Source: Anastatus disparis
Taxonomy: Eukaryota > Arthropoda > Insecta > Hymenoptera > Eupelmidae
Direction of reading: 5' to 3'
Length of the DNA: 64,000 bases
Assembly: GCA_017163975.1 (NCBI GenBank)
Contig: JAFFSR010000218.1
Location: forward strand, 5,583,501-5,647,500
A program made the translations under genes and the position numbers. Of this stretch, positions 45,881 through 58,800 are shown piece by piece (position 1 is the stretch's first letter; each line of letters opens with the position of its first letter). The notes under the pieces were generated by a model that made no database searches, was not told the DNA's origin, and was given only the letters and a program-made list of their open reading frames with translations.

Positions 45881-46529
45881 CCTTGAAACAATCCATCCTC
45901 CCCTTCTCCTCCGCCTCCCGAAATCTTCTACTTTATAACGTTTTATATAAACCACCCTCCGACAGTGCGCAGGCGCACTTTGCTCGCGGGGGTGTGGGTA
46001 AAGCGTGTGCATATACGTAGGTACGTACGTATGTGTAGGCACGTATGTAGGTGAGCGTGTGTGTAGAAGGGAAAAGAGAGAAAAGGTATCAAGGCACAAA
46101 TTCTTGGATATATATGAAAGCTCTAGGCCAGTAGTCACTCGGTCGAGTGTAAAGAAACAACAAGCGAGACGACGCCGCGTGTCGTGGGCTCCTTCCTCTC
46201 CTGTCGTGGGCCTCCTCTCTTTTTTCTCTCCTTCTTCTCTCTTTCTCTCTCGCTTCGAACAACAACCAAAAAAAAGCTCAAAAAAAATTTTAAAAACCAA
46301 TAAATTGTGCTTTTTTCGTTCTATTATCATCATCATGATTGTCATCACCATGTATAAAAAACTTTACTTTTCACTTGTGTATCGCGTGTGATATATATTT
46401 AATTTTTGGTGTGTGTGTACATGTGTGTACTCTATATATAGGTGAGTGTGTGTGTGTACGTGCATTAAGCAAGTGTACGCGCACTCTCTTGGGTTTTAAA
46501 TCCGAGCAAGAGAGAGAGGAACGTTAACA
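45881..46529 (+). promoter_or_regulatory. Promoter region with NRF1-like palindrome and GA/GT repeats
   Basis: AGTGCGCAGGCGCACT at 45964-45979 is an almost perfect palindrome close to the NRF1 (fly Ewg) consensus. Downstream come ACGTACGT/GTGTGT repeats (46010-46065, 46410-46460), pyrimidine tracts, and GAGCAAGAGAGAGAGGA at 46503-46519, suitable for GAGA-factor. The region is much richer in GC and CpG than its flanks. Overlapping long frames on both strands are low-complexity by-products of the repeats. Confidence 0.5.
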
Positions 46530-46538
46530 TATATAAGG
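46530..46538 (+). promoter_or_regulatory. TATA box (TATATAAGG)
   Basis: A consensus-like TATA box directly downstream of a GA-rich stretch, placing a possible start near 46560. An alternative Inr-like TCAGTC lies at 46672-46677. Confidence 0.45.
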
Positions 46539-46559
46539 GTGCTATAACAAATCAAGCAC

Positions 46560-47217
46560 GACCCTCTTATTCTTCTTCTTCTACTTCTTAACTTTCTTTC
46601 TCTCTCTCCCTTCGCTTCATTTGTTATCCGTCTATCTTTCTTCTTCTTTTTCTCTCTCTCTCTTCTCAACTTCAGTCGATCCTTGACTTGAAATAGCCTG
46701 TCGAAAGAAAAGAAAAAGAAAAGAAAGAAGTAACAATAAAAAAAAAAGGAAAAAGCTAGCGATGTTGTTTCAATTGTGCGTCAATTAAAGCCAGTGCATA
46801 TATAATCCACCTAAAGTCAATATCAATTATTAAGGAAAGCTAAAGTGCTTTGCAAAGTAGGGTGGTTAGTGCATTTAACTGAAAAGAATCAACTGACTAT
46901 AACTGAATAAAGAAAGAAAAAAAGAAAGAAAAATAATAAATAATAATGTGATTTTATTTGGGTAAAGCTAAATAAACATACACTCTTATCTTGATTCTTT
47001 TTTTTTATTGTATATATATATATACATATACACACGACTTACACCTGGCAAACTAGGCGAGGGGTAAAGTGGTGTGTATTTTAGCTTGAAAATCTTACTG
47101 AAAAGTGTAGAAAATAAATAAATCACGACGACGTCGACCGGAGAAGCAGCTAGTAGTAGTTGTAGTAGCGAGGCAGCTCCTGGTGACCAAAAACAACAGC
47201 AGCAGCCAAAAAAAAAG
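46560..47217 (+). other. Probable long non-coding first exon of an unseen downstream gene
   Basis: About 650 bp of mixed-composition DNA lead to CAGCAGCAGCCAAAAAAAAAG|GTACC, a donor at 47218. Purine-rich and CAG/AAC-rich stretches resemble long 5' UTRs of insect regulatory genes. No open frame begins here that looks coding. The gene identity cannot be told because no coding exon lies within the window. Confidence 0.35.
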
Positions 47218-50200
47218 GTACCAAAAAAAAAATTTTTTTAATTTTTTGTTTTTTTTTATCTTTCTTTTTTATTTCTTCCTCAACCCCTCTTGCTTGATTT
47301 TTTTATTTTCGTGTGCAACGAAGTGAGGCGCCAGGCCGCTTATTGATTTCGTCATTAAGAATTCATATGTGTATATATACCCCGTTTCTCATCGTCTACG
47401 TGTGCGTCTAGGCTGTTTTTTTCATACATGTGTGGGTAAATACTACGTTAAAAGGCACTACGTTTAGAAACGGCTTGGTTATTTTCTAGTTAAGGTAAAT
47501 TGCGATAAAGATATTATTTGCCTGTCATTATTGTTTCTTTAATGCAACTTTGATTTGGCTTTATATATCAACGTGGATTATAAGCTCGTTTCAAAAGCTT
47601 TTTAATTATTCCTTTACTTTATATGAATTCGTTAAATCAAATATGTACAATTTTTTTTTTTTTTTTAATTTTTGTTCTAATTTTTCTCTTTATACATTAT
47701 AATAATTAAAAAAAAAGATTCGTTAAATTAGTTGTTTCGTACTTATCGGTAGAACCAACCGACAAATTTGTTAATTACATTAATAGTTAAAAAAAATACC
47801 AAATAAAAGACCAAAAAAAGAAAATTTTTTAAAACTGTCCTTCCTCGAGTCTTGCGCCTTATGCGAATCAATAAATTCAGCAATGCCGGCTGAGAGAAGA
47901 GGGAAGGCAAAGGTAAAAAAAAAAAGAAAAGAGAGATGCAGTGATAGGGTTTATACTACCCTTCCACCTTTTTTATTCTTTCTTTCTTTTAAAGCTTATA
48001 CGCTTCACCCTCCTTACCTAAAAATACACCTTACTTGACCTCGATATCCTAACGTATACCTTCCAATTTATCACTCTTTACTATTTTCTCTCTCTCTTGA
48101 TTTTCTTTTCTTTTTTTTTTTACTTCTCTTATTCTCGTTAGAATCGTACTACTTAAACGGAAGAAGAAGAAGAAAAAAAATCAAAGCCAAATGGCTTTGA
48201 TGCTCGTAAGAAGACAATAAGTGTTTGTTCTTTCCCTTTTTTTTTTTCTTCTTGCTTGCTTTTCGCTCAAATGAAGAAGGAATTAACTCGAGGCAATTGG
48301 AAAATGGCTATGCAGATTGTTTGATTAATATACTTGCGAGGTATAACAAATTGTCGAGTGTCTTTGCTTTGATAAGCGACGACGCTGGGAAGGATTTATT
48401 CATTGATTTTCAATGTTTAAGATACTCTTCAATGAGCTTACTCAACTTCTCCGAGGATTTAACTTGATCATTGGATTAAGATTATCATTTTCAAAATTAA
48501 TATCTTTGGCGATTTTAATTATTTTTTTAGATGATTATTATCTTGCTGAAAAAGAGGAATTTTATATTATTCTTGTGCACGGAGAAATTAAGTTCATGAA
48601 AATTACATAAGAAATCACTAAAAAATATCCTGACGTTTAGTAATCCTGAGATTAAGTGGAAGTTGGAAAATACGCTAAGTACAGACAGCGATACCAAAAG
48701 TTACAAGAGTGTCTGGGTAAAAATAACGATTTAAGAAAACGTGTCGAAGGTAACCTAAAAAATGTATTTGAAATAATTACTCAAATTTTATGCTGAAGTG
48801 CAATAAAAATAATATCTGTAAGAATTTTCATTAAGTTTCTTGTAAAAATTATTAAATAAAATGCTTACTAGATGTAAAGATAAAACGTATGAAATATTAT
48901 AAAGTCACGTAAGACTGATTTAAAAAATTATCTGTAAAAGATTCCCGAAAATCTTTTTATCCAAATATTACCATGATTTTCATGGTTATTATTACGTAGA
49001 AATATTTTCTCCTTGTGTACATCAAGTTTACGATGTTATTTTTAAATTTTAGGTTCATTAATATCTTAAAAGTTTAAAAATTATATGATTTCATGAAATA
49101 TCGAAATCCCGCTACTTTTCTATTTTTTCGATACGATAAATCTAAAATTTGATATCAGACCGCAGAATTCAATAATTTACCTTCTTTTCAATATTATAAA
49201 TGATAGAAAACTTCCAATCCCGTACAATTGAATTTCGCAAGTCGAGATTTTTACTTTGCGGAGATAAATCTACAAAAGGAAAAATAATGATCCAAGCTTT
49301 TTGCCCCATTACATCATTACCATCGTCCCAGGAATAAAGAAATAAAGCATAAAATCATTACTATAATTTTAGATTATCTATATAGAAATTTTTTTTCGCA
49401 AAGAAAAACCCATTCCGTGTAGTATCTTTATCGAATTTTCCGTTTTTTTTTCTTTTTTTTAACACTTTGTAACATTTTGTAGCTTTATACGGAAAGTATG
49501 TGGGACATGTATTTTTTTTTATGAGCCAGCTTATATATGGAGTTTAAGACGTGAAAAATACCTCTTAAATTCTTTTTTTTTTCATCCAACAAAAAACGAT
49601 TTACTTTTTTTTCTTTATTATCATTTTGTAAGCTGATGAAAATTTAAAGTATATTAGATTTTTTCCTTTATACAGCGCTTATTTAATGTAATGATGTAAA
49701 TTATCGTTTTTGAATAATTAAAATATTCTTTAATTTTAAATAAAGTATAAAATATTCAAATGAAATTCAGGTGAAAATAGAAATTATGATTAACACGTAA
49801 ATAACAGAACGGTAAAAAAATAATTAAGGTTAGCGTCTATACTCTTATGGCTATACCTCCATAAGGAAAAAAAATGTAGCACAGATAAGGTTAACAATAA
49901 ACAAGGTAATTTGTTAGAAAGTTTTAATTATTTTCCTTGATAAAGTTCAAATAATAAACTTCATAACAATGTAATTAAAAAATTACATTAAGATCCCCAT
50001 CATAGTAAAATTAATTACGAAAATAACAAAAAATAAAAAAAATAAAAAATCACAGTGTAAATAAAACAGTATACCACTTCAATCACATCAGCAGTAATAA
50101 TTTGCCTATGCACTTCACAACATAACATGTCTGACTGCACAGCGCTGTAATCACTGTGTTCATAAGATAAATTGTTTCGAGGTATTATCTCTTTATTTTT

Positions 50201-51011
50201 CTTATTTTTTTTATTGGCTATAGATAGATTAAAGTAAGACATTACATTATGTCGATAGTTCGGTGTATATATATACTTCGAGCGTATTGCTTTTATGAAA
50301 GGTATAAAATTAATGCTTACTTTGTAAACATGTATAGATAAGCCCGAGTTTATTTTATCGATTAATTTTAACGTTCCGAAGGGTATAAAGTTATAAACTA
50401 TTTTCTATGTTGATACACGGCGATGCTTATAGTTGCCTGTAATGTTTATAATAATAGAGAGCGGAATAATAATGAAAATTTTTCATTGTTTATTATTCGA
50501 ATTGATTAACGCACTAATTGTTAAGTATCGATCCGAAAGTTTATGTCTTATGGTTAAATTAATTGAAAAACCATCGTGGCCCAGATTTTTATTGAAAAAA
50601 AAAAGGTATTGAGTCATTATTTTATAAAAAATTTATGGTAAGCAACGCGAAAGAAAAAGAAAGGAGAACATAATTGAACACTAATCTAAAATGTATACAC
50701 GTGTTGCTAAACAACAGCTCACGCGTACAACTTATTTTTCCCCCTTTTGTTGCGAGAGCAAAAGTATTTTTCCCTCCTTTTTTTTTTGTTCTTTCTCTCT
50801 TAAAGGCAAGAGAAGCGAGAGGAAAGGAGCGAAAAAAATATGGTTTGTTGTGGCACGCGACGGGCGTCATAACTTGATTTTCACGAAGGCACGTTGGTTG
50901 GCTTTTAGCACGCTGGGAATGAAATTTTCGGTTTTACGATACAACAATGTTGTATTGCTTGTTTAATAATTGTTCAAGAAAGTTTGTTTTATTTTAATAA
51001 AGAATAATATT
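47218..51011 (+). other. AT-rich DNA, probably first intron of the downstream gene
   Basis: Homopolymer T/A runs (such as 47650-47666), pyrimidine tracts at 48060-48130, and a CpG-containing patch with opposing purine and pyrimidine runs at 50690-50880. No coding exon is recognised. Confidence 0.35.
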
Positions 51012-51271
51012 AAAGTATTTTTTTTATTTTTGTAGTGTAGATAGAAATTCAAATTTTTATTTTTTTTTTTTTTTACAATTTTAAGATAATATCGTTTTTA
51101 TACAAATAATATAGTTAAAATTTGAGGTTATATAATGCCAAAAAGTATTTTTTTTATTTTTGTAGTGTAGATAAAAATTCAAATTTTTATTTTTTTTTTT
51201 TTTACAATTTTAAGATAATATCGTTTTTATACAAATAATATTATTAAAATTTGAGGTTATATAAAGCCAAA
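51012..51271 (+). repeat. Two-copy tandem duplication, unit 130 bp
   Basis: AAAGTATTTTTTTTATTTTT starts at 51012 and 51142. Both copies share GTAGTGTAGATA, the poly-T run, AGATAATATCGTTTTTATAC and TTTGAGGTTATATAA. Only a few bases differ, so the duplication is recent compared with the one at 31.1 kb. Confidence 0.95.
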
Positions 51272-51570
51272 AACGTATACATAAAAGCACCCAAAACCCT
51301 GGTAGAAAGTTGAGCATATTTTCAGTATATCATCCCGTATTTTATGGGCAGTCGCGATCATATGCTTTTAGATATCGCGATAAACCTCCATTACTCTTAA
51401 CGAATTATCGCGATGGTACCGGGAGAATATGGTCAATGTTGAATTATACTATATTCATAAACAGCATATTACAAAGTGTGAGTGAGCACGCATATGGGAA
51501 CACAGTTAGTGAGAAAGAGAAAGGCTGTTCACTCCTTGTTTCCTTTTCAGTTCCTAAACGGACAGTCTTA

Positions 51571-51828
51571 CACTGTAAAAAAAATAGCAGAAAATCACGT
51601 TGTTGATCGACGATTTCAATGCGACCATGCACCGTCGACGTTATTTAACTTCGTTCAACGGCGACATTTTAACGTGCTTTGCGTGATTTCACGTAAACTG
51701 AACACAAGATTTTTAGATTAAATCAGTTAGATTTTGCGCTTCAACAATGTTAAATAACATCGACGGTGCATGGTCGCATTGAAATCGTCGACCAACGACG
51801 TGATTTCTCGCCATTTTCTTTTACAGTG
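51571..51828. mobile_element. MITE with ~80-bp inverted repeats, TA target site
   Basis: Bounded by TA at 51569-51570 and 51829-51830; ends CACTGTAAAA and TTTTACAGTG. The inverted arms extend about 80 bp with few mismatches, including GTCGACGATTTCAATGCGAC or close variants. The interior is short and non-coding. The open frames crossing it are artefacts of the CpG-richer arms. It is probably Tc1/mariner-like and young, judging by arm identity. Confidence 0.9.
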
Positions 51829-52121
51829 TATTCTCTCACACTAAGTTTACATATGCACTCGCTCACTCGCACTTCGCACTCACTGATTTTACATGAATGT
51901 TTTATTCATAATCATACTGTATATGTTCGCAAATAAATTTAAGTCATACAATAAAGAACAGAAAATGTTGACACTATTACAATAACAGTATATGCATCTT
52001 TAATAATTTTAAAGTTAAGTCAAGTCAATCTAACCTGCACATATAGTGATGAAGATAGATGCTTATAGAAGACGAAGCGTCGAGTGATGCGCGCGCAGCT
52101 AACATTCAGTATTCACAACTA

Positions 52122-52494
52122 CACTGTAAAAAATCCTGTTGTAAAATTACTATAAAATTTAGGTAATTTTCAGACCCACATTAAATATAGTAAAATTACA
52201 GTTGATAGTAGTAAATTTACTAACTCATTTCGTACTTTTACTAAATATATCATAGTAATTTTACAAATACATTTGTAAAATGAATTACTACTGTTCATAA
52301 TAAAATCACTACACTCAACGTGGGTCTGATTATTACCTACGTCAAATGCAGTAAATTTACAACACGATTATTAATTTTACAATCGTGCTAATAAAATTAT
52401 GATTGAAGTTGGAAATTTACTGCATTTAATGAAGTATTTTTATTTGTAAAATTACTGAACACATATATGATTTTACTTTAGATTTTTTACTGTG
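52122..52494. mobile_element. TA-flanked element with stacked internal hairpins
   Basis: Ends CACTGTAAAAAATC and GATTTTTTACTGTG, flanked by TA at 52120-52121 and 52495-52496. Internally CAGACCCAC (52171-52179) is inverted at 52320-52328 within a longer ~24-bp arm. AAATGCAGTAAATTT (52344-52358) is perfectly inverted at 52413-52427, with CACGATT/AATCGTG nested in it. No coding capacity. Confidence 0.85.
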
Positions 52495-52818
52495 TATAGG
52501 ATATATTTTACGATTGTACAAACAGGCGCCATCGCGGGCAGCATGTATATATACAGATTCGCTTTCTATAAACGATTTTAATTGCAAAATTATTTACAAC
52601 TCATATGAATTGTAATAATGAATATTATAATTTTTATAATGTATTTCGAATCAGAAGAAAAAAATTTTAATTATTATAGTGATTATATTTTATATCAACT
52701 CTGTAATCTTTAATATATTATCGTGTATTTATCGGTCACTTATCGCGACTGCGTAGCGACGAGATATAGCCAACAGTTAGTTATCTGAGCATATCTTATC
52801 CTTAATTTTCTACCAGGG

Positions 52819-55800
52819 AAGGCAACGATTTTACTAAATTTTCTATTTAGGAGAAAATTAACAAGATTATTTAAAATTGTTAATAAATTATTAAATTTTC
52901 TTCATTATGGACGATATTCAAATTTAATTACTGCATATTTAGCTTATCTGATAACGTACACGAGGCAATAAAAATTTATAAAACTCACCGGGCGTGAATG
53001 ATTTATTTCGCGAATTACCGTAATATAATAATGTCATGCGTAATAATTTTTAACCCGGATAATTAATGTTCTTTTTGCGTTAAAAAATAATGTGATAAAA
53101 GCTATTGCAATCTACTAACAGGGGGAGTATTCCATCATAAGGTCTCCGATTTTTTTTTAAATTTGGAATATTTTTCTTGTATAAAATTATCAAGAGCTTA
53201 ATTTTTTTTAAATTACAAGCTATTTCTTTTTGAATTTCAAAGATTTAACATACTTTTTTAAGGTTTCACAATTTTTAAGCTAATTATTCCATAAAATTTC
53301 TTCATAGTATATTGGAGTTGAGATTAAAATTTCCCGATTAAAAAAAATGTTCATTTAGCTCAATTTATTCAAAAGTTGAAAATGAATAAAAATCACAAAG
53401 AAATGTAAGGTGAAATTCAATGTTCATTTATATGTTCATTTTTAACTAAATTTTTTGAATTTTTTTGCAATTAAAGAACAGATTAATTAATAAATTTGAA
53501 AAAAGCAAGTATTGAATCGAATGAATGCGGTTTTTCTCATAATTTTATACGGAAAAAGATTTGTTGAAGTAAGATACATATTTATTTTTTTTAAAGTTAT
53601 GAAATAATTAAAATTACATATATAACATGTTTGATAAAAATAATTTAATTTTGATATGATTGTAGTCAGCGCTCATTAATTATTAAGAAAAAATATCAAA
53701 AAAATATCAATCAAGCTCATAATACTCAATAAGCAAATCCAATACAGACCAAATTCATAAAAAAATACTGATCAAAATCGTACTGATGAGCACTTAATGT
53801 CTATCAATCAAAAGTTAAAAATAAGCCATAAGTCGGTATAAATAGCTAAAGTACAAACAAAAATAAATACTGTGGAAATAAACATAAAACTAAACATCAA
53901 CCCACAAGGCGTAATCATTTATTAAAATAGTATGTGGGACGTATGTTAGACGAAAATTCGATACTCGAAAGTAAAGCGTTCTTAGTTATAGACATAAAAT
54001 ATACATAAATTACTATCTAGTCCTAGTTAGTTTTCTATAAATAATCAATATATTTAACTAAATACGATTTAATAGCTAATCTTGATAACTTTGAAAAATA
54101 ATTTTTTCCCCTTATATTTTGTTAGTTTCATAATTACCATATTTTTAATAAAAGCTTAAACCCCAGTTATATCATTTGCAATAAAAAAAATATAAAATTA
54201 AAACAATTTTTTTAAACATTCCAAAAACATTATACGCACGAAAGTTCTAAAGTTACTAAAAAATTTCAAAGTTACATTTACGAAACGCAATAAAAAATCT
54301 AAAATAAAAGAAAACCATCCGCGCGCATGCACTAAAGCCAAGCAATATTTCATGTATAGAAGTAGTTTCTACCTCAGTCATGATAAAAAAAAAAGAAAAT
54401 TTCTTCCTTTAACCGTATATTTTACAATATTCCCCAGCAAGCAGAGTTACAGCTCAAATAACGACGAACGTATTAAGTCACGTCCGTTCTGGTTTTGCTG
54501 GAATAGCTTATAAGGGACACGAAAATTCATATAGGAGCTTTAGCGTTTAATAGTCATTTGCAAAAGCCGGATTTTTGTACTTTTAGTTTGTTAAATTTTG
54601 AGGGTAGCTAATATTTTTTACTCTTTTTTTGAACAAATGATCATTTGAATTTTATAATTGGAAGTAATAGGATTTAAACTAATTTATATAATTTAAAATA
54701 AAAAGAATTTTAATTTTTTTTATTCTTAGATTGGTACAGAATGTTCATTTGAATAATATAATCTTATAAAGTTTTATGAGATTTCAATTGAGAGAAGAAT
54801 AAAATAAATAGCTTTATTATTAAAAAGGAAGAGCAAAACTTAATTTAACTCAATTTCATGCCTGGATATAGTAAATAAAATTATATTCATTATATTTTTA
54901 TTTCTATCATATCGCTGGCTTTAGAATTTCCCGAGCACAATAATAAGCTAAAATATAAGAAAAGGCTTTCTTTGCTTAATAAAAGATTTGATTTAACAAG
55001 AAACGAACGGTTAATTTTTATTATGATAAGTTTTCATGCAGAGAATAAAATCTTTCTTTTTAGTTGGACGTAAAATTAAGCGATTCGTTATTGATTTCAT
55101 ACAATGGCAATGACAAATATTTTTATTTACGATTATTATGGTACTTCAAAGAAATTTTAGAATCTAATTATGCATAACAATATTGTTAGCAATCGACCAA
55201 TGAAATTGGTATTGCAATTGTGTTATAAAATATAATTGATTCCATAATGCAATTATATAAACGTCGATATTAAAATTATATGAAATTATATTCAAATAAC
55301 AATAGAAATATTTAATAATCAATTTTTACTTTGGTAAACTAAAGTATAACGATGGCTAAAATTCTTTTTTCTTTTATTTATTATATCGAACATTCAGCTA
55401 TAAATGTTGCTATGGGATTGAAGAAAGAAGTTAAATATTGATTTTAAAATTGTTTATTTGATTACCAAGTTTTTAATATTTACTATCAATATTTATAAAT
55501 TGCAAATATTAATAAAGCTTTTAAGAGCTTAATAATTCCACCATTTTTCGTAAATAAAATATTAGCATTTTTATTTTTATTTTTCATTCTACACGTTTAT
55601 TCTTTGTCATGATCGAAAATATTAAAATAAAAAATACCTAACCTAAAAAAACCAATATCGAATGAATTATTTAATTTTAGGTCAGAAAATTAAAAATAAT
55701 TCGACCTAACCTCAAAAAACATAATGTTCAACTTACTTATCTTGAGGATAATAAATAAAACGAATAAATAATAAACAACTCAGTTCATAAAATATGGAAA

Positions 55801-58800
55801 ATAATCTTTAAATATAAAATTTCCAACCGCATATACACGTACAACGTAAGAATGTATATCTGCTCTCGGTTAGCAGGATTTTTCGTGAATGAACGTGTGA
55901 GCGTGGGGAAATGAGGGTAAGCGGCGTGGGTTTTATAACGATCGCACTTGGCTTTTGCTGGCTGGCGGAGAGGGGAGGGGGTAGGGAGTTGAATCAAAAG
56001 CGGACGAATTTTGCACGGATAATGATCCACGACTTTTTTTTAGATTCTCTAACGCTTCTTTTTTTTTGGAAGATGGAGTAGAATAATTTATCGGAAAACG
56101 TTTGAAGGGCAAAAAAGTTCAAATGTTTGATGATTGTCGTTTGAAATAAATTCTTTTTTCATTTTTCCGCCAACGATTTGTTTTAATATTTAAATTCAAA
56201 TTTTGTTATAATAATTAATAAAAGCTTACGAATTCAGAAAATTGAATTTTGGGATTAATTGTGTAATGGATGTTAAATGTATATATTTTTGTAACATTAG
56301 TGAATCGTTAATGAAAAATAATTGAGCTTTCTACAATAATTACGAAAAATTCAATATCCATTATAGAATTATGAAGAAGAATTGCCTTAACTTTTAAAGC
56401 TTTATGAGAAAAGTTTACGCTAAGTTCCCACCTACGTAGAAAAGTTTTTCCATGTGTCAATTAAATTGAATGGTACAGACAGTATTAAAACATTTAATAA
56501 ACAATTTTAAAAAGAAAATTTTATTTTAGGTTAAATTTAGTTCTTCAATATACTTGAAATAATTATTAATAAAATATTTGCACATTTTTTACGTTAGTAA
56601 CTATATTCTGTAAAATAAAGTATTTTGAGGTTAAATAAAAGAATATTTTTTACCTATAAACAATAGTATTATATTCTACTAACCTAAAAATATCATATTT
56701 TATTATACTTCAAAAATTGAATATTGTTATACTAAATTTTGTTTTATTCAATAACTCGATATTAATATTGCTTTTATATAAAATAGAATGAATGGGAAAA
56801 ATATATATAAAACTTACCACACCGCGGTGCTACCGTGCCACCTAATATCGGATATAAAATTACAATGTTTCACTTCGCAAATAGCGTGAAATATAACACA
56901 TCGACATAATTAACTTAAAGAAATAAGATATATTTTAAAAAGTAATTTTTGAAAATAAAACCACTTATACAAAATGATAAAATTACAAAGTGAGAAAGAA
57001 AGATAAGGTAAAATAAGCGTGAAAAATCAAAGAGAAGACTTTGTCATTTTCTTCTGTCTAAGGTTTGGCTTCTTTTTACAGTCGCGCCTCTCTTTTCGTC
57101 TTTTACCTCTGGTAATTGCTCGGGAAAATAATATTTCTCAGGGTACTTTATGCGTTCCGTCTTCTTTTTTTTTCTTTTTTTTTTATTTCATTCTTTCCTC
57201 ATGCAAAGTGGAAAATAAAGAGGGAAAGTTTTCAGAAAGAAAAATGCTCCAAATTACGTAAGGTTATTATCTTTACCTCCGCACAAGTTAAATGCATTTT
57301 ATAATGCTCAAGTTGGCAAAAGATATGCACGCTTTTATTAAAGTTGCTTAAATTTAGTTTTTTTTAATCTTAGGCATTTCGAAAAGTTGCATTGCTGAAA
57401 GTTTGGAAAATTTCTTGGATATTAAAAAATTTTTAAATTTATAACAATTATGATTTTTTTGTAAAATTAACTTTGTTGAGTATTGGTTTTTTGTTTCAAT
57501 ATCGTTGATTGCAAGAACTCAAATTGCGGGACATAAAATAAGGTCAATCAGAAGTTAATTTAAACGCTAAACTGTGGTCACGAAAAATCGATTCGCTCAT
57601 TCGTACCTGCAGTGTAGTAAAAAATAATAATCCCATTTATTTTCATTGATTTTTATTTCATCAAAACGAAAAGCAACATCCAAACTTAATTTTTCTTAAA
57701 AATTAAACTGCTCAAAGTTAACAAATAAATTTAACAATTTCATTGATAAAAAATATTCCAATAAAATCATCGTAACCCTAACCAATTTCCGTCCAAATGG
57801 TTTATTTCGGTACGAAATATCAATCCATTAATAGTTCGATACTCACCCGGGTATTTCTATATCGAACGTATAATTTTAACGTTGGCCAATATTTGATGAA
57901 CTCCTTTTATGTACACTCTCATTCATTAGTCAATTAATAATACCCTAAAATAGCCCAACAAAAGCTGAAGCCCAAACAAAATTTTCCTAAATTCAATACG
58001 CTAAATTTCTTGTAAAAAGGGTACGTACTTACGAGTTGTTTCTTCATCGATTGCAACGGTATAATTTACCAAATTTGTTGGATCATAGGCTGCTAATTGT
58101 TGCTGGAAATTAATACCCGTAAAAAGGGTAGGGAGCATTCAACGGGGTTTTAGATTCAAAATTGTGTAATTATAGCTTTTAAAATTGCAAAAGCTAGCTC
58201 TGGCTTTAAAAGCTTTTGATATCTGAGAAATTAATTAAATGAAATGGCTATACCGAAATCCAATGTCAGGTTTGTGTGTATATACTTTATGAGTCTAGAG
58301 AGATTAAAGTTATTTCTTCCAGTTTAACCACACAAAAGCTTCGGATTTATATATGACTCGAGCTTGCAATTTATGTTTTGTTTATAAAATTATTTTTAGT
58401 TTATATAAATTAACTGTTTCATTATTATTTAAATGTGATGATTATGTTTAAGTTATTCAATACTGCATAAGTTAAATTTTGTAAATTAATATTAAATATT
58501 TAAAATTTAATACTATGAATTAATTTTTCAATTTGAAATATTAATATGCAACAAGTATAGAATTTCATTGAATTTATATTATGTCCAAAAAAAGATTCAA
58601 GCAGAAGTGTATATGAAAATAAAGATTTTAAATAACTTTTAAATTCGTTAAAACTTCAGCAAGTTGAAAAATAATTATCGAAATTCGTATTGGATTTATT
58701 TTTCAGAAAAGATAAATATCTTACGAAACAACTTACACAAAAGTCAAATTTATAAGGGAATAAAAAGAAATCAATAGCCTCAACGCGTGCCATACGAAAA

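Larger units (their letters stand above)
51297..52818. mobile_element. Non-autonomous DNA transposon hosting two nested MITEs
   Basis: The left end CCCTGGTAGAAAGTTGAG matches the inverted right end, whose reverse complement begins CCCTGGTAGAAAATTAAG. A subterminal GCAGTCGCGAT is also inverted at both ends (near 51350 and 52745). Two TA-flanked elements (51571-51828 and 52122-52494) sit inside, so the host element was about 0.9 kb. No transposase frame is visible. The target duplication is unclear (possibly AA), so the superfamily is not assigned. Confidence 0.65.

Noticed and set aside
45860..46391. Overlapping 163-codon (minus) and 128-codon (plus) frames
   Set aside because: Both translate GT, ACGT and CT repeats; residues are low-complexity and the region fits a promoter and 5' UTR.
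51310..51721. Overlapping frames of 62-98 codons
   Set aside because: They cross the inverted arms of a MITE and its transposon host; no conserved protein feature.
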